Assembly (NCBI RefSeq): GCF_027579695.1
Contig: NC_083587.1
Span: 38,187,732 to 38,251,731, forward strand
From: Neoarius graeffei
Lineage: Eukaryota > Chordata > Actinopteri > Siluriformes > Ariidae
DNA length: 64,000 bases
Direction: 5' to 3'
The position numbers and the translations under genes are program-made. The notes beneath the pieces are model-generated. The model saw only the letters and a program-made list of their open reading frames with translations, was not told where the DNA came from and ran no database searches. The first letter of the stretch is position 1, and each line of letters begins with the position of its first letter. This document shows positions 12,561 through 24,294 of the stretch, piece by piece.

Positions 12561-12569
12561 TTATAATTA

Positions 12570-13480
12570 CCTCACCTGGGACAGAGTCCACCAGGGGGCA
12601 AGGTATTGTTTTCTTTGTTTGTCTGTTTGTTTTTGTTAGCAACATTACGGGAAAATGGCTGGATCAATCTTCATGAAACTTTCAGGATAGATGGGCATTG
12701 ATCTCAAATAGAACCCCCAACATTTTGAGGGTCATCCGGTCAAGATCACCAAAAAGGTCAAAATAGTTTTTTTTCGCAATATCTTCCTTCATATTAATCA
12801 TATTTACTTCAAACCAATTCCAAAATGCTCATCTTTCAATTCTGCTTCCACGGATATGCTGCATGATTGAGTATCTCTCATAGTTTTCTTAGCGGTTGGG
12901 GGTCAAGGCCATTGCTAACATTTGCATATTTTCCATTATAACTCGAAAACTGTTAGAGAGATGTTTATCATCAACATGTAGGAAGTCATATAAGGGCTTT
13001 CATTTGGCACCATGACCTTTGACCTTGTTTGTTTGTTTGTGTGTCTGTCTGTTAACAATCTACCGTCTGGGGTAATCGGGTCAAGATGAAGCTCAAGGTT
13101 ACCGGAAAGGTCAATCTCTCGGTCAAAATAACATTTTCCATTATAACTCAAAAATAGTTGCCGATAGACAAATGTTTACTATTATGAGCATCAAGGAAAT
13201 CCCATATGGCCTTTCATTTGGCACCATGATCTTTGACCTTGAGTGACCTTTAAAGATCAAACTCAAGGTCACGGATTTTCAGAGGACTATAACTTGAAAT
13301 GGTTGATGGTAGACAGATATTTACCATTATCAACTTACAGGAAGTGTCATATGGGCTTTCATTTGGAACCATGACCTTAAATGACTGAAATGTCAAACTC
13401 AAAGTCATGGGTTTTCATAGGACTATAACCTGACAGCTGATGATTGCGCAATATTACTATTATCAACATATAGGTATAAA
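12570..13480. repeat. Interspersed repeat with an internal repeated unit
   Basis: Blocks of the form ATAACTYRAAA...TTTACYATTATCAAC...GGAAGT...CATATGGGCTTTCATTTGGCACCATGACCTT recur about four times (starting near 12940, 13142, 13290 and 13424), with CAAACTCAAGGTCA between. Spacing is 130-200 bp. Noncoding. Confidence 0.6.
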
Positions 13481-14222
13481 ATAAGTGCTGCCGGGCAAGG
13501 TTTGTTTTGCCTGGCAACACTTGTTTGTCTTGTACAAGGGAAAACTGCATGCCCCTGCACATCATTTCCCCCCCCCCCCACTTCTTAACCCTCTGCCTCC
13601 TCTTTCACACTCCTCACTGACAGCTGAAGGCTTTGCAACCTACTCTGACAAGAAGATTAGTAAATTCTTCCATTCTTTCATTAATGAATCCATAACATCT
13701 GGCCATGTACCAACTGCATTCAAGACATCAAGGTTACTCCCATTCTGGACAAAAACACTCTAGATACCTCAGACTTCAGGAACTACCAACCAGTATCACT
13801 TCTCTCTTTTCTTGTACAAATCAATTGTCTCTCTACCTTAGAGAGTATGACATCCAAGATCCTAATTAGTCTGGCTTCAAAAAGCCACACTCCACAGAAA
13901 CTGTCATCACTGAGAAGCTTCATGTTGCAAGACCAGCCAAACTATCATCAGTCCTCATCTTCCATAGAGAAGATCCACATCTGCTCCATGCAAACTTTCC
14001 AATGGTGTCCCACAAGGCTCAGTACTAGATCCTCTTCTGTTCTCTCAATATACCCACTCTGTTAATAAGGTCATATCTTCACATGGGTTTCCAGACCACT
14101 GTTATGCTGATGACACTCAACTCACCCTCTCCATTGCCTTCCTCAGAAACTCATATTTCTGCTTGGATTTTGTAATGTCTGGCAGACATCATGGCTAGCA
14201 GCTCATCAGCTGAAACTAAATC

Positions 14223-14815
14223 CTAGAACAGAGATGTCCATAAGCGCCTGCAACCGGCGGTTTTCTCCACCTACTCAAGCCCAGGAAAAAAAAAAACCCG
14301 TGTCTTTCAACTTCAAGCAATTTACGTGTATATCATCTCCGCTGCCCATAATTTGCTGCAGATCCAATTATTTCACCAGAAAATTGCCTTTGATTTGGGT
14401 CCAACATGACCGGAAGCGACGCCATCTTTGTTGGTCGATTTTCGCACTCTGAATGGCTGAACTGGATCATGTGACCACACTGTAGAATATGTAGTTATGT
14501 TATACCATGTAGTTATGTTACAGAGCCAGGCAGCGGGTAAATGAGAAAGCCAAGCATACACACATCTGGAGGGAAATTTCATACATATTTTGCAAGTATT
14601 TTACAGGCAAATGGTTAGTAATTTACTAGCTGAGAATGTACCAGAAGCCACCAGAAGGCATGTAAATTACAAAAAATTTTTTTTTTTTTTTTTTTGGGGG
14701 GGGGCTGCCCCTGCTGCCCCCAGACCTCCTAAGCATTAGCGCACCTTTGTTGCACTGTGGTAGCTTCACCGCTGCAAATTCCAGAGCTGCCTACAACTTT
14801 TTTTTTTAGCCAGTT
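14223..14815. other. Unassigned segment inside the LINE remnant
   Basis: Separates the YADD part from the IPGDTS part of the LINE. It contains A- and T/G-homopolymers (about 14286-14296 and 14676-14703). No gene or known ends identified. Confidence 0.35.
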
Positions 14816-14944
14816 ACTTCAGATTTTCTGGAGATTCCTGCCAGAAAGAATAATCTGCTGTGCATTCCTGGAGACACATCCCCTTGTCAAGATTTTGTGA
14901 TCTCCCTGGACAACACTCATATTTCACAATCAGTCACTGCATTC

Positions 14945-15332
14945 ACTCAAGAAGAAGAAACCTTTATTTGTCACATGCACACTCAAGCACAGTGAGATTC
15001 ATCCTCTGCATTTAACCCATCTGAAGCAGTGAACACACACACACACACACATCCAGAGCAGTGGGCAGCCATACTACAGCGCCCAGGGAGCAGTTAGGGG
15101 TTAGGTACCTTGCTCAAGGGCACCTCAGCCCAAGGCCACTTCATGTTAACCTACAACTGCATGTCTTTGAACTGTGGGGGAAACCGGAGCACCCAGAGGA
15201 AACCCATGCAGACATGGGGAGAACATGCAAACTCCACACAGAAAGGCCCCCGTCGGCCACTGGGCTCGAACCCAGAACCTTCTTGCTGTGAGGCGACAGT
15301 GCTAACCACTACACAACCACACCACTCATGCA
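14945..15332 (-). mobile_element. tRNA-derived SINE, tail type B
   Basis: The head (box A and box B) is the same as in type A. After the GACATGCAG block it switches to a tail containing GGCCTTGGGCTGAGGTGCCC, CAAGGTACCTAACCCC and GGGTTAAATGCAGAG, ending in a CTTCTT repeat. It interrupts the LINE between residues that are normally adjacent. Confidence 0.85.
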
Positions 15333-16082
15333 GGTTTCCCCAGTACATCAGGAAGATCTGGCTATTTCTATCCACAGAGGACAATCATGTGCTTTTTCAG
15401 TCTCTTCTAATTTTGAGACTGGACTACTGCAACTCTCTCCTGGAAGTCTGTCCCTGTGTGCCATCTGACCCCCAGAAATGATCCAGAATGCAGCTACATG
15501 GAGGTTTTCAACTTCAACCAAATTCTTTCCATTGCTATACTCTCTCCACTGGCTTCCTTAGCTTCTTGCATCAGATGTCAAATAATGATGCATGCCTACA
15601 TAGCCAAAAATGGACCACTGCCAACCATAACACACACACTGCACCATGCTCCCTCTGAGTCTCAAGCAAGGCTTGACTGGCTCCATCATCTCTCAATGTA
15701 CAAGGAAGACATGCATCAAGACTCATCTCTGTCCTGGTACCCAGTTGGTGGAATGAACTCCACCAGGCAATCTGAACAGCTGAGTCACACACTGTCTTCA
15801 AAGTAAAACTGAAGGCCTACCTCTTCACCAAGCACTTCAACTGGCACTTTATCCATCATATATTTAAACAAAATCCTTCTCATGCATTTTCTTTTCATAT
15901 TGTATTAACCTCCCCAACAGCATTTTTAGACTGATGGTACTCTATGTCCCTGACCTAGTGAACTCGCATGAGGATGTTTCTGATAGGGAATACAAGGGCA
16001 GTGTTGACTTTGAGGGCAGTGGTGCCTCAGTGGTTAAAGGCTCTGGAGTACTGATCAGAAGGTCAAAAGATTCAAGCGTTAG

Positions 16083-16591
16083 GGCCTCTGCATGCTCTTG
16101 CGACAAGGCTTTCACAGATAGCTTTTCGCAGACAGTTGTAATTTATCGTTGAGCTGGGAGTAATAGGCGTGCGCGATGTTATTCACCGCTACAACGCAAG
16201 GGGGCGCGAAGTCGCAAAATCGCTAGGAGTAGTTGGTGGGTGTGGTTAGTGGAGTGTTTATCCTCCAGTTACTTATAATGACTAGAACTGGAGTCGTATA
16301 GATGTACGTACTTCCTCACTTCCTCGATCAACCGCTCTTCGTGCTGCTCCATCTTCGCTCGTGTTTTTAAAAATGGTGGTCGTGCAAACAAACCAAACCG
16401 GGAAAGTAGGGAAGCGGAAGTGCGTGTACAGCGGATGTAGAGTGGACCAATCAGAGCCCTCTTGTCTGCGAGGTTTCTGCGGTGGTCACAATTTTTGGGA
16501 GGTGCGCGCAGAGCGTCTGCAAAGGGGGGGGCTACGCAGACGCTATCTGCGACGCCATCTGTGAGGACTGCGTTGTCAGCATAAATTGGCC
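16083..16591. mobile_element. TTAA-type MITE, copy 2
   Basis: Nearly identical along its length to 4278-4792, with one extra GCAAAATC and one lost TGCGACGCTGTC segment. The flank is TTAG on the left and TTTAA on the right, so the duplication is slightly worn. Confidence 0.72.
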
Positions 16592-16919
16592 TTTAATCCT
16601 CTATGGTCCGGGGCATTGTATCATGACCCCAGCATCTTTGCAAACTGGCACTGAATTTTCACATGGACATATATTTTCAGAAATGCTGTGTATGTGCAAG
16701 TAGACAGGACAAGTGGTAAAAAGTATTCTTACAGAAATATCTGTGTGGACAGGGCTTTAATCGAGTTGTCTTTAGACTGGAGAACCTACAATTATTTGAC
16801 CAAAGAAAAATTTAAAAAGCAAGCAATTTAATTCAACATGGGTCCTTGTGTGTAGGTTTTGTTTTAATAACTTTGGACGTCACCAACAAACTTTATGTAG
16901 ATTATTCATAAAGTGTCAC

Positions 16920-17720
16920 CATCAGGCTTTTAGATAGAGGGGCGTCTGGGCGTCTTTTCGACGCCCTGTACTGAAAAAAACAAGAAATTGGACGCCCTAC
17001 TTTTTAGTACGACGCCCTAAAGACGCCCTAATATTTCCGCCCGTGTTATGTCCGGTAACTTAGCTGAATATGTTAAAAAATCGCCGAGTCTGAGCTTTCC
17101 GAGGATCTACAAGCTTTGTTGACACCGCCATTTTGGAAATTTCAGAAGTCTCGCTTTGACAGCTGTCTTTCCCGAAGACGCCCAGGGTTACCATAGCAAC
17201 AGCACGAGCCCAGAGTACAAAATATAGGCACCCGCCGCAGAGCTACAGAAACACGCGTTTCTATGGCTGCACTAATTTCAAAGTTGTGAGAGCCCTCGTT
17301 ATAAATAAATGGGTTATTAAATAAATTTGGTGTACAAAGCACTTGTAATATGCGTTCCCAGAGCAGAGGGGGAAAAGATGTATGCCTAGGAGACACTGGC
17401 ATAAATATCCAGACAATATAGCCGTAGACTATATTGCCGCAGCTAAATGTGGAATGTAGTCTATAGAAAACCGGCCTTACCTGACATGTTATTTATCCCG
17501 AATAAATCCTTTTAACAGTAAATAACACATTTTCATGCAGATTTTCCCAACATTACAGGCTACGTAGTGGAGAGTGTGGTAGTCGAGCCGGCGGGTAGTA
17601 TTTCTAGTAGGCTATACTAAATAGTAGGTTATACTAAATCTTTGGACGCTAGCGGCTTTGAAAGCAAAACTGGTCAGCCGGGGTTGGTTGTCACACTGTG
17701 TTCGGGGTTGGTTGTCACAT
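16920..17720. other. Unassigned segment with GACGCCCT repeats
   Basis: Holds four GACGCCCT copies between 16959 and 17028 and, later, two GGGGTTGGTTGTCACA copies (about 17679-17720). No coding frame recognised. Confidence 0.4.
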
Positions 17721-18150
17721 GTAATGCAATTGCAATAGGTGCACTACTGACTGAGACAAACACAGCTACAACAAGCTTTATTTATGTAGTATTCTGCGAT
17801 CAGAAAGCTTTATAGCTAATTTGTCATGCTTAATATGCAACTCCAGCTCAAAAAATCCCAGAAATATACCCATTTTAATAATAATATTCATTAAAAATAT
17901 ACGCAGTTTGCAGTGTATTTTGTTTTGGTGTTCCCAAAGTTGATATTGTATTACCAATCTGTTGTACCCCCGGAACCCCCTAAAACACTCGTGCCAGCGG
18001 CGCTCAACGCGCCGCTACACCTCGCCACATACAGTGACACCTGCAAAAAAGTTAGACTCCCTAAAAAAAAATCCTGCCTAAAAGCCTGGTCACCATGCAG
18101 GTTGCCAGTTCACATTGTGACGGCATGACCAACCCAAGGCAAGATTTCAT
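17721..18150. other. No gene recognised
   Basis: AT-rich on the left; a GC-rich stretch near 17990-18025. No support for a gene. Confidence 0.3.
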
Positions 18151-18156
18151 TAAGAT

Positions 18157-18466
18157 GTCGTCGTCTTCTTTTGGCTGCTCCCATTAGGGGTCACCACAGC
18201 AGATCTGTTCTGCATAGGTTTTGCACCAGATGCCCTTCCTGACGCAACCCTCTGGCTTGGGACTGGCACTAAGTATGCACTGTCTTGTGCAACCCCAGTG
18301 GCTGGGTATTTTTACCTAATCTGCACGTCTTTGAACTGTGTGAGGAAACCCACGCAGACACTGGGAGAACATGCAGAAAGGCCCCTTATCAGCCATGAGG
18401 TTTGAACCCGGAATCTTCTTGCTGTGAGGCAACAGTGCTAACCACTCCACTACCGTGCCACCCTAA
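18157..18466 (-). mobile_element. tRNA-derived SINE, tail type D
   Basis: Minus strand: a head like that of type A, then a tail whose plus-strand form is GGCTGCTCCCATTAGGGGTC and ACCACAGCAGATC, a tail seen widely in fish SINEs. ATTTCATTAAGATGT before it and ATTTCATGAAGATGT at 18477 may be the worn duplication. Confidence 0.75.
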
Positions 18467-19069
18467 GTTGTCTTATATTTCATGAAGATGTAAAAATCAA
18501 CATAACCTCCAACTTCATTTCATTTCAAAAGACACTGTTCTGGTTCATGGTAGTTAAATGGATCCCACACAGTGATGACTAATGAGCAATAGCCTTGTTA
18601 TGAACCATTATGCATCACTGCAGGAAGTTACTGAACTATAGGAGGCCCATTTGTAGCCTTTTATCTTTAAGAGAGCTCTGCATACAGTGGCATGCAAAAG
18701 TTTGGGCACCCTTACTGAAAATGTCTGTTACCGGTACTGTGAATAGTTAAGTAAGCAGAAGATGAACTGATCACCAAAAGGCATAAAAGGTAAAGGCGAC
18801 AGATTTCTTTTCAGCGTTTTCTGCAAGATGTGTGTATTATTTTTGTTTTGTACAATTGGAGAGTGAAAAAAGAAAAGGAACACCATGTGAAAGTTTGGGC
18901 ACCCCAATACATTTGAGTTTTCAGGTAACTTTTACCAAGGTTCCAGACCTTAATTAACTTATTGAGCTGTGGCTTGTTCAAATTCTTCGTTAGGAAAGGT
19001 CAGATGATGCTGATTTCAAAGCTGTCTAAATTCTCTGACTCCTCAAACTTGTTCCTAAAATCAACAGCC

Positions 19070-20099
19070 ATGGGCTCCTCTAAGCAACTCCCTCACATTT
19101 TGAATAATAAAATAATTGACGCTCACAAAGCAGGAGAAGGCTACAAGAATGTAGCAAAGTGTTTTCAGGTAGCTGTTTCCTCAGATTGTAATGTTATTAA
19201 GAAATGGCAGTTAACAGAAAAACAGTGGAGATCAAGGTGACGTCTGGAAGAGGAAGAAAACTTTCTGAAAGAACTGCTTGTTGGATTGCTAGAAAGGCAA
19301 ATAAAAACCCCTGTTTGACTGCAAAAGACCTTCAGAAAGATTTAGCAGACCCTGGAGTGGTGATGCACTGTTCTACTATGCAGCGACACCTGAACAAACA
19401 TGACCTTCATGGAAGAGTCATCAGAAGAAAACCGTTCCTGCGTCCTAGCCACAAAATTCAGCGTCTGAAGTTTGCAAATGAACATCTAAATAAGCCTGAT
19501 GCATTTTGGAAACAAGTCCTGTGGACTGATGAACTCAAAATAGAACTTTTTGGCCACAATGTGCAAAGGTATGTTTGGAGAAAAAAGGGTGCCAAATTCC
19601 AGGAAAAGAACACCTCTCCAACTCTGAAGCATGGGTGTGGATCGATCATGCTTTGGGGTTGTGTTGCAGCCAGTGGCACAGGGCACATTTCATTGGGCGA
19701 GGGAAGCATGGATTCGAATAAATACCAGCAAATTCTGGAAGCAAACATCACACCATCTGTAAAAAAGTTGAAGTTAAAAAGAGGATGGGTCCTACTGTAC
19801 AATAAGATGATGATCCAAAACACACCTCAAAATCTACAATGGAATACCTCAAGAGGCACAAGCTGAAGGTTTTGCCCTGGCCCTCACAGTCCCCTGACCT
19901 AAACATCATTGAAAATCTGTGGATAGATCTCAAAAGAGCAGTGCATGCAAGACAGCCCAAGAAACTTGTAGAACTGGAAGCCTTTTGCAAGGACGAATGT
20001 GAGAGAATCCCCCAGGTAAGAACTGAAAGATTATTAGCTGGCTACAAAAAGTGTTTACAAGCTGTGATCCTTGCCAAAGGGGGTGTTACTAGGTACTAA
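19070..20099 (+). pseudogene. Tc1-like DD34E transposase, frameshifted
   Basis: Starts MGSSKQLPHILNNKIIDAHK and ends ILAKGGVTRY with TAA at 20097-20099, the usual Tc1 span of about 340 codons. The HTH region is followed by WTDELKIELFG (first Asp present), KHGCGSIMLWGC, and SPDLNIIENLW (Glu present). The middle catalytic segment that should read QQDNDPKHT is damaged: near 19800 there is a stop and a frame change. Another frame break lies near 19235. The copy cannot make an active transposase. Confidence 0.9.
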
Positions 20100-20263
20100 C
20101 CATGCAGGGTGTCCAAACTTTTGCTTCGGGCCTTTTTCCTTTTTTGTCATTTAGAAAACGTAAAAGATGAAAATAAAAAATTGTTTGTGCTTAAAATATA
20201 AAGGGAATGAGTCATCTTTAACTTTATGCCTTTTGGAGATCATTTCATCTTCAACTTGCTTAA

Positions 20264-20902
20264 AGTGCCATTCCACCACTGGATGTATTCTTTGGCATAA
20301 AATACAATATATTTTGACAACATATATAAATGGTATCACTAGATAGAGAAATCTTTTAGCTTCAAAATGATATATGAAACATAATTTTTTGACAACGACA
20401 AGTATATTAAATTTTGCGACCAAAGTCACCTACCCTTTTAATTTCCGCGCGTGATGTCATCGGCAGGTTTCCCTTCTTGTGTACCACGTGACGTGTGACA
20501 TATTATCAGCAATGGCGGATAGAACGCGATAAAAATAATACCAATAAATCTAGATAATACCAATAAATCTAGCTAACTGAAAAATTAACGCAATTTTTCG
20601 CAATTTTTTTGGCCCCCATATACGAGGAGAAATGACTCTCTCACTTTGGGGGTTTCCTGGTCTAAAAATAGACCGACACATGGTACACAAGAAGGGGAAC
20701 CTGCCAATGACATCACGTTTCACTACCGCGCGGAAATTAAAAGGGTAGGTGACTTTGGTCGCAAAATTAATATACTTGTCGTTGTCAAAAAATTATGTTT
20801 GATATATCACTTTGAAGCTAAAAGATTTCTCTGTCTAGTCATGTTGTCATAAAATATATTGTATTTTATGCCAAAGAATACATCCAATGGTGGAATGGCA
20901 CT
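20264..20902. mobile_element. TTAA-flanked foldback element inside the Tc1 end
   Basis: Flanked by TTAA (20260-20263, 20903-20906), with arms of about 230 bp starting AGTGCCATTCCACCA. Removing it with one TTAA restores the Tc1 right repeat (CTTGCTTAACTGTTCACAG), which mirrors the left repeat near 18735-18770. Noncoding; piggyBac- or Kolobok-type by its target. Confidence 0.88.
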
Positions 20903-20989
20903 TTAACTGTTCACAGTAAAAGCAATTTTGACCAGGGGTACCCAAACTTTTGCATACCACTGTATTTATAGCCACAATAAGTGTCTGTA

Positions 20990-22530
20990 TATAAAGGCCA
21001 CTTTGCATGTTTCCATGTTGACACCAAGATAACCACTGCACAGTCTATGGTGAAACAAGGAAAAGCAGAAAACCACACAACGCACAAGTTTTTTTTTTTT
21101 TATATTTAAAAGGATTCATTTTATTCCAGGTCATCAGCAGAACTGCATAGCTCATTCTGCATACCAACACTTGTCATAACAAGAGCCAGGAAAAATATGC
21201 AGACTGTGCAAAAGTTAGGCCTACTCCACTCTTCAATGAAGTGTTACTGTTTAACATTAATGGGTAACTCAAAATAGTGACACTGGTACAACTTTTACAA
21301 ATTTCTTCCCCAAATATAGAAAGTGTGAAAAGAATTTAAAGGCACTCATCTGCAGACATGAAAAAGAGCGACTATTCAGATGCATGAATGCACCATTTTC
21401 ACTGCTTCTGATAAATGACAGATGATGGACCAGAAGTGATTCATTTTCAGTCGAGTTACACACGGGCTGCTGAAAGCCACGGCTCTATGTAGATGTGAAT
21501 GTTTCGGATGCAGTTGAGGCACTAATTTATTTATTTTTTCATCATTTATGAACATTCGATTTTGACTGCTCAGAAGAAGTTGATTAAGTTTATATAACAG
21601 CAGCTCTGACAGTAATGCAGGCTGCAAAGTTTATATTAATGTGCTTAATTTTATCATTCTTATCATTCCTACAGTAACAGACTTGAACAACGTCTAAAAA
21701 GGTGTGCACTTACATGATATGTTCATTATATAAAGAAGGATATTTAACGTCGATGGAAGGATGTTATTGTGTCAGATCTTTGTCAGAGCTTTAAAACAGG
21801 CAATGGTCGCACGAGGTAAAAGTTATTATTGGTTTTCAGACATGGGGAAGTCTTCAAGATGGACAGCTTTGCAGAACTTGATAAGCTGCACTTTTTGTCT
21901 TATTCATTTCGAGAAAGAGAAAAAGAGAAGCTGGTGAGGGAAAGACTGTTTAGCGGTTATAATGCAGAAACTAGCTTGGACTGTGGATGTTCCACAACAT
22001 AATGTAACAATAAAGGGATAAAATAGACAACATGCTGTTATTCAATAAATAGTAAATTATTATATAAAGGGAATAAAATGCTTTGGGACATGCAGTTACT
22101 GGAAAGTCGGGTAGTACTGGGAGTGGGATCATCTACTTTGTGTCGGCGTTTAAAAATTTTCTTCCTACCTATGAAAATGTCCTACTCGAGTTAACTGAGC
22201 ACAATAGATCATTCACTACTCCACACAAGCCCATAAATACATGCTGCCATCGAGTGAATGGAATGACTGTTGGTTTGCTGCCTTTATACAAAGAAACGAG
22301 GTTCATTTTCTAGTATTTTGTAGTGTTCGTGCATATCTCTCTGATATCATGATTGCTGTTCATATTTCTTTCTAAAAGGTGTTATGTGAGAAATCACAGA
22401 GTATTCTCTGGTTATTATCTATTCATAAATAATTAGCTTATGAAACACGAAACAGATTTGTGTTTCGTTTCTGTCAACTTTTTCCTCCCAAAAAGTGAAG
22501 AATATTTGTATTAATCACATATCCAAAGCA
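20990..22530. other. Mostly unassigned sequence
   Basis: AT-rich, without recognised repeats, apart from the small frame at 21859-22002. No splice-supported gene was found. Confidence 0.3.
21859..22002 (+). CDS. Unrecognised short frame with nearby AATAAA
   Basis: A 47-residue frame beginning MDSFAELDKLHFLSYSF, rich in charged residues in the middle and ending GCSTT. It is open upstream to a CAG at 21839, so it could be the end of a terminal exon. An AATAAA occurs 7 bp after the stop (22009-22014). I do not recognise the protein; chance is a real possibility. Confidence 0.2.
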   Translation: MDSFAELDKLHFLSYSFREREKEKLVRERLFSGYNAETSLDCGCSTT

Positions 22531-22534
22531 CGCC

Positions 22535-23620
22535 CACTGCAACCCTGCTATAACGAACTCTTTTACAACAAACTCTTGCATATAACAAACTAAGTTTGTG
22601 TCTCCCACCTTTAATGACGACAAGTTGGAGTCTTCAAAAAAATAGAATAAAATAATAAATCAATCAATCACTGTGTCACATCCACGCGCACTGGCACTCG
22701 GAGCGCACACACTCAGCGCCATTAGGACTCATTACAGTATTATGCACCTGTTCCGGATTAGAGCGCAATCACAGCATGAGCTTATAAGGAACTAAACACA
22801 CAGATTTGGTAAAGTGTACACACTGAACCTTGTGTCTCACGTTACCAAGTCTTGTATCTGTTTTTGCCTTTCTGGTTTTGACTTTATTTTTGTATATTTG
22901 GACTCTGCCTTTCGTCTTTGCTTCCACCATTCTGTTTTTGTCTCGCATGACCATTGCCTGTTTCACAACCCGTCTTTGTCTTACGTTTTGGAACTGTTTG
23001 CCTACCTGTTTGTAAATAAACACTCTTCCTTAAATTATAACCATCATTCTTCCCACCAGAGACAAAACAATAAGTAATCGAGTCTGCAGTCAAGTCAACA
23101 ATACATGTTAACACTATAAAACAAAAGGCTTAACGAACCTCGCTTAGGTGTCAATCAAGAACAATTATCAAGAATGGTGATCAAAGGATCGATAAAAGGA
23201 TGAAATGACCGCCGATATAGTTAAACTTAACACCTAGTTAAAGTGTACCAGCAGCGTTTTTATACCCTCCTCCCAGCCCCACGGCATGACATAAATGACA
23301 TCATCAGTGATTTTCAACACATGAATGAACTGAATGATGAAGATTTTGAAAACATACAGAGTCAGTGGACGGACACCAAGAATAATACACCAGTAACCTC
23401 AATCATTTCCATAACAGACAAAGAAATCATCACCTCCATTCGTGATCCTTTAACTCAGTCAATGAATTGCGATAGTGATTCGGAAGGAGAAATTCGTGAT
23501 GAGGAGAATGTGCAGAACATTTCGCATATAATGAGAGTGTTTGGTATGACGAGTGGGTCCATTTCAATATTACGACTACTGGACATCCCCCAAGGAGTTT
23601 GTTATAGCAGGGTTGCAGTG
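22535..23620 (+). mobile_element. pogo/Tigger-like element remnant
   Basis: Inverted ends CACTGCAACCCTGCTATAAC, identical over 20 bases at both sides. The right part (23270-23520) has a frame with DINDIISDFQHMNELNDEDF and many Asp/Glu residues, like the acidic C-terminus of pogo-type transposases. The core DDE region is gone. An LTR-like segment sits inside. Confidence 0.72.
22674..23060 (+). mobile_element. Possible solo LTR
   Basis: Begins TGTCACATCCACGCGC, contains GAGCTTATAAGGA (TATA-like) and GTTTGTAAATAAACACTCTT (AATAAA with T-rich sequence), the order of U3, TATA and polyadenylation signal in an LTR. The right border and duplication were not found. Confidence 0.4.
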
Positions 23621-24280
23621 TATTTATGGAGTGTTTTTATCAATAATAATGTATTACCACTTTAAAACACTAAGGGAAGAACATATTTACACTGGTAGGA
23701 TATTCTCTCAAGGTCAGACAAAACAACAGATATGGTTATTAATTTATGTTATGGGTAGTAAAATGTTTAGGCAGGAAAAAATTTCAGAACATCAGGCAAA
23801 CCACCTTGTCATTAATCATTTTCCTTAAACATTATGTTTTATTTTTTGCTTAGACAACTATAAGTAATATAGTTCAGTCAAGAATACGTGCAGGGAGTGA
23901 GTTATTCGCAATTTTGCACTTTAAATCCCATATTTACTTCATAGTCACTCATATTTTACGAACATAGGTGTTATTAGACAAATTAAGTAACACTGTTATA
24001 TTCCAGTCAATTTGGATTTGTCAACCTAGCTACTTAGCAAAAGTACATGTAGCATGAGCTCTCAACACTTACACTAGCTGGCATGTTTTGGGCGCGTGGC
24101 TTTGGAGGAAATGCTGCATTTCCTCCTAAAACAGGCTGTATCGTTTGGATTGAATTTCAAAAGCATTACCCAACTTAAACCAAATTCTCTGATTTAAATG
24201 AACGTGACAGAGTATGCATGATTGTGAGGTGAATATAATTTGCTCTGGCAAAGATGGCGGTACACTGCCCAAATTTGTGA
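23621..24280. other. No gene recognised
   Basis: AT-rich sequence between the pogo-like element and the next SINE. Nothing assigned. Confidence 0.3.
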
Positions 24281-24294
24281 CTCAATTTTGTCAT

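Larger units (their letters stand above)
13560..15990 (+). pseudogene. Decayed L2-type LINE reverse transcriptase, interrupted
   Basis: Plus-strand remnants in order: [29 protein letters not shown]-like GVPQGS, the YADDTQL polymerase box (TATGCTGATGAC at 14103-14114), IPGDTSPCQDFVISLDN (about 14860), then after a SINE LRLDYCNSLLEVC (15413-15450) and AYIAKNGPLP. This order matches the RT and C-terminal region of fish L2/CR1-group non-LTR elements. Stops and frameshifts are frequent. It is broken by an unassigned segment (14223-14815) and a SINE (14945-15332). Confidence 0.75.
18685..20962 (+). mobile_element. Tc1-like transposon with long IR/DR ends
   Basis: TA-flanked element (18683-18684, 20963-20964) with ends CAGTGGCATGCAAAAGTTTG and, inverted, CAGTGGTATGCAAAAGTTTG. 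An inner direct repeat (GTGAAAGTTTGGGCACCCC near 18885) gives the IR/DR layout. It contains a disrupted transposase and, in its right repeat, a foreign TTAA element. Confidence 0.92.

Noticed and set aside
19458-19823. Antisense frame of 121 codons in the Tc1 transposase
   Set aside because: Shadow of the plus-strand transposase, which carries the recognised motifs.
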